Part shown: positions 6,536 to 9,838 of the stretch, piece after piece
How the letters are laid out: each line of letters starts with the position of its first letter
Numbering within the stretch: position 1 is the first letter of the stretch
Origin: Sulfurimonas sp.
GTDB lineage: Bacteria; Campylobacterota; Campylobacteria; Campylobacterales; Sulfurimonadaceae
Direction: 5' to 3'
NCBI GenBank assembly: GCA_021157665.1
Contig: JAGGWE010000139.1
Coordinates: 1 to 9,838 of the forward strand
Length of the DNA: 9,838 nt
Translations under genes and position numbers: made by a program
The notes under the pieces: model-generated
Seen by the model: only the letters and a program-made list of their open reading frames with translations
Told to the model about the DNA's origin: nothing
The model's database searches: none

Positions 6536-6541
6536 ATTATA
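6536..6541 (-). promoter_or_regulatory. Candidate -10 box for the polyene operon
   Basis: A consensus TATAAT on the minus strand lies 36 nt before the carrier-protein ATG, in the 66-bp gap after the peptidase gene, and would give a leader of about 30 nt. No -35 hexamer lies at normal spacing; the nearest, TTGGCA, is only 10 nt away. In Campylobacterota a strong -35 is often absent, so this is plausible, but in such AT-rich DNA TATAAT also occurs by chance. Confidence 0.35.
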
Positions 6542-6550
6542 AATATGATT

Positions 6551-6584
6551 ATGCCAAAAATATACTTAAATATCTGCTTGGCAT
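6551..6584 (-). terminator. Possible hairpin at the end of the peptidase gene
   Basis: ATGCCAA (6551-6557) and TTGGCAT (6578-6584) form a perfect 7-bp inverted repeat around a 20-nt loop that contains the peptidase stop codon. ATAT arms within the loop could extend the fold. The minus-strand sequence after the stem is AT-rich but lacks an uninterrupted T run, so it would be a weak intrinsic terminator at best. Its place between the peptidase and the polyene genes makes a transcription boundary reasonable. Confidence 0.3.
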
Positions 6585-7822
6585 GTGGCTTCTAAAGAAC
6601 TTTTATCTGCATCACCAATATCTACACCTAAAGCTTTAAGTCTTTCTATTACAGGTGGATGTGTATAATGAAAAAAGATATATACAGGATGTGACAACGG
6701 AAAACTTTTGTTTTCAGTTACTAACTTTTTTAGTGCATTTGCAAGTTCAATCGCTCCAGAAGGACCTCCAAGTTCACTTCCCATCTTATCTGCTTCATAC
6801 TCATTATGACGGCTTACTATCCCCATAATAGGCATCATTACAAAACCTAAAACTGGCATAAACAAAAGTAGTAAAATCATCATCAAAGCAGGTGATTCAG
6901 CCATACCCATCTCTAAATAAAGTGATTGGGGTAAATTTCCAAAAATTCCAAACATAGCAAAAAGCATCACACCAACAAGTGCTATATTTTTATAAATATC
7001 GCCATGTGCAAAATGACCAAGTTCATGACCTAAAACTGCTAAAAGCTCTTTAGTTGTAAGTTTTTCTATCAAAGTATCAAAAAGAACAACTCGTTTAGCT
7101 TTTCCAAAACCACCAAAATAAGCATTAAGTCTCGCATCTCTTTTAGAAGCATCACTTACAAAAACACCTGAACTTACAAAACCTGTCTTATCCATAAGTG
7201 TTTTTATCTCACCATCTAACTCCTCATCTTCTAAAGGGGTTAATTTATCAAAAAAAGTTGCTCTAAAAGCTGGATAAAGCATATTTATCAAAATAATAAC
7301 TATAAATATAAATACAAAACTCCATAACCACCATAAATCAAAATTTGAGATTATCAGATATATTCCCCAAACAACTAAAGAACCAAAAATCAAAGTCATA
7401 ACAAAAGAGATAAGAGTATCTTTTATCCAAAGTCCAATAGTTGATTTATTAAAACCAAATGCTGAATCCAAAACAAACTTTTCATAATAAGAAAATGGTA
7501 AAGATATTACAGAACCTATCACTAAAAAGCCCATAACAACAGCAATATTTTTCATAGCATCATCTTCAAGAAATATACTATTTTCAAGCCAAGCGATACC
7601 AAAACCCATCCAAGCTATAAAAACTAAATAATCTACAAATGAGTTTACAATACTAAGCTTCTCTTTTGCAACAGCATAATTTCCAGCTATTACAAATTTT
7701 GTATCACTTAGAAGTATTGCTTCTTTTCTTTTTGCTACATTTATATAACCTATCTGCATCACACTTGTATAAATTGATATGAGAACATATAAAGTATATA
7801 TCCCTACGATTGTCATTAACAT
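6566..7822 (-). CDS. M48 family membrane metallopeptidase (CAAX protease Ste24-like)
   Basis: A 418-residue integral membrane zinc peptidase of the Ste24/CAAX protease 1 type. Zinc ligands His266 and His270 with catalytic Glu267 are in GHELGHFAHGD, the third ligand is Glu341 or Glu343 in NEYEADKMG, and HPP (388-390) is the conserved C-terminal motif. Hydrophobic segments lie near residues 4-22, 60-78, 93-113, 136-158, 163-183, 278-296 and 312-333, the usual arrangement around the protease domain. Length agrees with the family (about 410-430). The ATG at 7822 is preferred over one two codons later because AAGG sits 7 nt before it. Bacterial members probably act in membrane-protein quality control; bacteria lack CAAX-prenylated substrates. 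It is probably a chromosomal housekeeping gene next to the pigment cluster, not part of it. Confidence 0.9.
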   Translation of the reverse strand: MLMTIVGIYTLYVLISIYTSVMQIGYINVAKRKEAILLSDTKFVIAGNYAVAKEKLSIVNSFVDYLVFIAWMGFGIAWLENSIFLEDDAMKNIAVVMGFLVIGSVISLPFSYYEKFVLDSAFGFNKSTIGLWIKDTLISFVMTLIFGSLVVWGIYLIISNFDLWWLWSFVFIFIVIILINMLYPAFRATFFDKLTPLEDEELDGEIKTLMDKTGFVSSGVFVSDASKRDARLNAYFGGFGKAKRVVLFDTLIEKLTTKELLAVLGHELGHFAHGDIYKNIALVGVMLFAMFGIFGNLPQSLYLEMGMAESPALMMILLLLFMPVLGFVMMPIMGIVSRHNEYEADKMGSELGGPSGAIELANALKKLVTENKSFPLSHPVYIFFHYTHPPVIERLKALGVDIGDADKSSLEATCQADI

Positions 7823-7863
7823 TTAGCTACCTTAAATAAATTATATAATTTTAGCATGATTTT

Positions 7864-8055
7864 TTATCTCATTGGAACATTTTTTAAAGTTTTTTCAACT
7901 TCTATCATCTCATCTTTATTATCATATGTATTAAAAACGAATGTATATATAGCACCCAAAATAAGTCCAACAATAATCACTCCAATTACAACCTTCTTCT
8001 TTTCACCTTTTAAAGTATCATAATCATCCATATCTTCTAATCTAGGTTCTTTCAT
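7864..8055 (-). CDS. Small single-span membrane protein, unknown function
   Basis: A short protein I do not recognise. From the ATG at 8055 it has 63 residues; an in-frame ATG at 8082 would give 72 (adding MDKNKRKED). The later start is preferred because AAGGA lies 8 nt before it, while the earlier ATG has no visible ribosome site. The N-terminal third is acidic (LEDMDDYD), then a GEKKK basic patch precedes one hydrophobic span, VVIGVIIVGLILGAIYTFVF, and the last 22 residues are charged and soluble. By the positive-inside rule the N-terminus would be cytoplasmic and the tail periplasmic. It lies 41 bp before the M48 peptidase on the same strand, so the two are probably cotranscribed; a role as partner or substrate of the peptidase is only a guess. 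Confidence 0.72.
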   Translation of the reverse strand: MKEPRLEDMDDYDTLKGEKKKVVIGVIIVGLILGAIYTFVFNTYDNKDEMIEVEKTLKNVPMR

Positions 8056-8063
8056 ATCTTCTT

Positions 8064-8068
8064 TCCTT
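8064..8068 (-). promoter_or_regulatory. Ribosome binding site deciding the start of the small protein
   Basis: AAGGA on the minus strand, inside the purine tract AAAAGGAAAGAAGAT, ends 8 nt before the ATG at 8055. It is well placed for that codon and downstream of the alternative ATG at 8082, which argues for the shorter protein. Confidence 0.6.
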
Positions 8069-8112
8069 TTATTTTTATCCATATTTTAACAAAAACTCAG
8101 ATAGAATGTACA

Positions 8113-8118
8113 TATAAT
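8113..8118 (+). promoter_or_regulatory. Candidate -10 box for the ABC transporter genes
   Basis: A TATAAT lies 66 nt before the ATPase start in the divergent intergenic region. The only -35-like hexamer, TTAACA at 8086-8091, is 21 nt away, too far for a normal spacer. Start near 8125 is possible but unproven. Confidence 0.3.
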
Positions 8119-8140
8119 ATTAAAGTAATATCATGTTTTA

Positions 8141-8170
8141 AGTATATTTTTTGCTTTATTTTATCGTCAA
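8141..8170 (-). promoter_or_regulatory. Sigma70-type promoter for the small protein and M48 peptidase
   Basis: On the minus strand TTGACG (8170-8165) is followed after 18 nt by TATACT (8146-8141): five of six bases match the -35 consensus and five of six the -10. Transcription would begin near 8134 and read toward the small membrane protein and the M48 peptidase, with a leader of about 50-80 nt. It is the best promoter-like sequence I found in the window. The -35 overlaps the 5' leader region of the divergent ABC gene. Confidence 0.55.
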
Positions 8171-8184
8171 TTAAAGGTTATTTT

Positions 8185-8871
8185 ATGATTTTAAATGAAC
8201 ATGTAAAAAAAGTTTATAAGATGGGTGAAGTTGATTTAACAGTTATCAAAGATCTTAACCTTGAGATTAATTATGGTGAATTCATCGCTATTGTTGGTCC
8301 TAGTGGAAGTGGTAAAAGTACAGTTTTAAATCTTTTAGGTTGTCTTGATAAACCTACTGAAGGGAAAATTCTTATAGATGGAACTGATATTACCAAACTC
8401 TCTTCTACTGAATTAGCAAATTTTAGAGGGAAAAATATAGGCTTTATCTTTCAAAGTTTTAACCTCATACCAGTTTTATCCGTTTATGAAAATATAGAAT
8501 ACCCTCTTATTATGATTCAAAACCTACCACAAAAAGAGAGGGATGAAAGAATTATGAAACTACTTCAAGAGGTAGATATGCTTGATCAAAAAGATAAATT
8601 TCCAGATCAACTCTCAGGTGGACAGCGTCAAAGAGTTGCCATAGCAAGAGCCTTAGTTACAAAACCTAAAATAGTATTTGCAGATGAGCCTACAGCAAAC
8701 TTAGATACACAAACATCTAACCAAATCATTACACTTATGCGAAACATACAAAAAGAGTTTAACACCACTTTTATCTTTGCTACCCATGATGAAAAAATCG
8801 TTACTGCAGTTGATAGAATTATTACACTTATTGATGGTGTTATAACAGATGATAGAAGGGTTGTATCATGA
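8185..8871 (+). CDS. ABC transporter ATP-binding protein (MacB/LolD family)
   Basis: A 228-residue nucleotide-binding subunit with every motif intact: Walker A GPSGSGKST (38-46), Q-loop Gln90, signature LSGGQ (143-147), Walker B IVFADEP (163-169) with catalytic Glu168, and the switch histidine His201. FIFQSFNLIPVLSVYENIEYPL is characteristic of the MacB/LolD/FtsE-type clade (its first residue is 87), which couples ATP hydrolysis to mechanical movement of an FtsX-type permease rather than to import. AAAGG 7 nt before the ATG supports the start. Its stop overlaps the permease start (ATGA). It diverges from the peptidase gene. Likely roles are export or extraction of a lipid, lipoprotein, peptide or drug across the envelope; the substrate cannot be read from the sequence. 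Confidence 0.93.
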   Translation: MILNEHVKKVYKMGEVDLTVIKDLNLEINYGEFIAIVGPSGSGKSTVLNLLGCLDKPTEGKILIDGTDITKLSSTELANFRGKNIGFIFQSFNLIPVLSVYENIEYPLIMIQNLPQKERDERIMKLLQEVDMLDQKDKFPDQLSGGQRQRVAIARALVTKPKIVFADEPTANLDTQTSNQIITLMRNIQKEFNTTFIFATHDEKIVTAVDRIITLIDGVITDDRRVVS

Positions 8872-9838
8872 AAAATATAATTAAAATTTCATTTAGAAAT
8901 CTACTAAGAAGTGGCAGAAGAACAGCTTTAACTGCTAGTTTAATCACAATAGGAGTTATGTTTGTTTTAATCTATACAGCCTTATCAGGAAGCTTTAAAG
9001 CTTATATGGTTGGACAGGTTACAGACTCTATGCTTGGGCATATTCAGATTCATAAAAAGGGTTATATAGCCTCAGTTGACAACCTCCCACTAGATAAAAA
9101 TATAAATCAAAAACAACTAGATAAAATCACAAAACTATTAGATAAAAACCAGTTTATTGAGAGTTATACTTTTCGTCTTAAACTTGGAACAATGTTTTCT
9201 AATTATACAGCTTCAACAAGCATAAGACTAAATGGTATAAACCCACAAAAAGAGGCAAAAACTCTACCTTTATTTGAGTCTCGAATAGATGGGATTAAAG
9301 CATCTTTACTTAAAGAGGGAGGTATCATAGTTCCTGAACTTTTAGCTAAAGGGATGAATGTTAAAAATGGAGATACTATTGTTCTTGTTGCTACAAATCA
9401 AAAAGGTTCAGTAAATGGGCTTAACTTTAAAGTAGCAGGTAGCATAGAACCTATCTCTGGTCCTGGTGGGAGAGATGGCTATATACATATAAATGATGTA
9501 AGAAAATTGCTTCGACTAAAAGATATAGAGGTAAGTGAGGTTGTAATTAGATTAAAAGATGTAAAACATTTAAAAACTGTTATGAAAATGCTAAAACCAT
9601 TAAGTGAATTTAAAAATCAAAAAAATAAGCCCATTTTTGAAGTTCATACTTGGGAAAAATTAAGCCCATTTTATAACATTGTAAAAATGCTAGATATTAT
9701 GGATATATCTATCAAAATCATCCTTATCTCTATCGTTTTAATCTCTGTTTTAAATGTTATGGTTATGAGTGTTTATGAGCGTATAAAAGAGATTGGAACT
9801 ATCGCAGCTATGGGAACTACACCTAGCACTATTACAAA
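8868..9838 (+). CDS. FtsX/MacB-type ABC permease (cut by window edge)
   Basis: An open reading frame that starts at the ATG overlapping the ATPase stop and is still open at the right edge (323 residues visible). It begins with a basic segment, IIKISFRNLLRSGRRTA, then transmembrane span 1 (about 19-40). A large periplasmic domain (about 45-275) follows, with PELLAKGMNV and GDTIVLV typical of the MacB_PCD domain. Span 2 (about 280-301) leads into VYERIKEIGTIAAMGTTP, the FtsX-family cytoplasmic coupling element; two further spans are expected beyond the window. With no ATPase domain of its own it is the LolC/E-like split arrangement rather than a fused MacB. It forms the transporter together with the preceding ATPase; a second permease or periplasmic adaptor may follow. 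Confidence 0.9.
   Translation, partial: MKNIIKISFRNLLRSGRRTALTASLITIGVMFVLIYTALSGSFKAYMVGQVTDSMLGHIQIHKKGYIASVDNLPLDKNINQKQLDKITKLLDKNQFIESYTFRLKLGTMFSNYTASTSIRLNGINPQKEAKTLPLFESRIDGIKASLLKEGGIIVPELLAKGMNVKNGDTIVLVATNQKGSVNGLNFKVAGSIEPISGPGGRDGYIHINDVRKLLRLKDIEVSEVVIRLKDVKHLKTVMKMLKPLSEFKNQKNKPIFEVHTWEKLSPFYNIVKMLDIMDISIKIILISIVLISVLNVMVMSVYERIKEIGTIAAMGTTPSTIT

Noticed and set aside
6219..6542. Plus-strand open frame of 107 codons
   Set aside because: It is antisense to the carrier-protein gene and its promoter gap; its Ser-rich stretch is the complement of the acidic carrier-protein helix.
7838..7851. Perfect 14-bp palindrome AAATTATATAATTT between the small gene and the peptidase
   Set aside because: It is made only of A and T in very AT-rich DNA and is too weak for a terminator; its minus-strand TATAAT would start transcription at the ribosome site of the peptidase gene.

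Overview
The window is AT-rich DNA, densely packed with bacterial genes. The codon bias toward A/T, the short spacers and the kinds of proteins encoded suggest a member of the Campylobacterota (a Sulfurimonas/Arcobacter-like genome). That placement is inference; no rRNA or marker gene is present to prove it.

Minus strand, positions 6499 down to 1 (reading right to left): most of one operon-like gene cluster for an aryl polyene (APE/flexirubin/xanthomonadin-type) pigment. The order is acyl carrier protein, hot-dog dehydratase lacking the usual histidine (ApeP-like), ketosynthase (ApeO-like), half-length ketosynthase-like protein without a catalytic cysteine (ApeC/chain-length-factor-like), a predicted lipoprotein of the serine beta-lactamase/PBP fold, a second hot-dog dehydratase with the HFP motif (ApeI-like), a MIO-type aromatic amino acid ammonia-lyase, a FabG-like ketoreductase (ApeQ-like), and the start of a family 2 glycosyltransferase that runs off the left edge. 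Most junctions overlap by 4 bp or are under 20 bp apart, so the genes are probably cotranscribed and translationally coupled. Inferred pathway: the lyase makes a cinnamate-type aryl starter; ketosynthase, ketoreductase and dehydratases extend it on the carrier protein into a conjugated polyene; the glycosyltransferase and genes left of the window attach and export it. A starter-activating ligase, second carrier protein, further ketosynthase, acyltransferase and exporter are not in the window.

The unexpected member is the lipoprotein serine hydrolase at 2960-4129. It separates the core condensation genes from the second dehydratase, and sampled lines are clearly poorer in G+C than the neighbouring genes.

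Minus strand, 6566-8055/8082: upstream of the cluster lie an M48 CAAX-protease-like membrane metallopeptidase and a small single-span membrane protein. A 7-bp inverted repeat at the end of the peptidase gene and a TATAAT box just after it suggest the APE operon has its own transcription unit.

Plus strand, 8185-9838: a divergent MacB/LolD-type ABC ATPase overlaps by 4 bp an FtsX/MacB-type permease that continues past the right edge. The 102-129 bp divergent intergenic region carries a good sigma70-like promoter for the minus strand. There is no gene-free stretch over 300 bases, and I saw no tRNA, rRNA, CRISPR array or insertion sequence.
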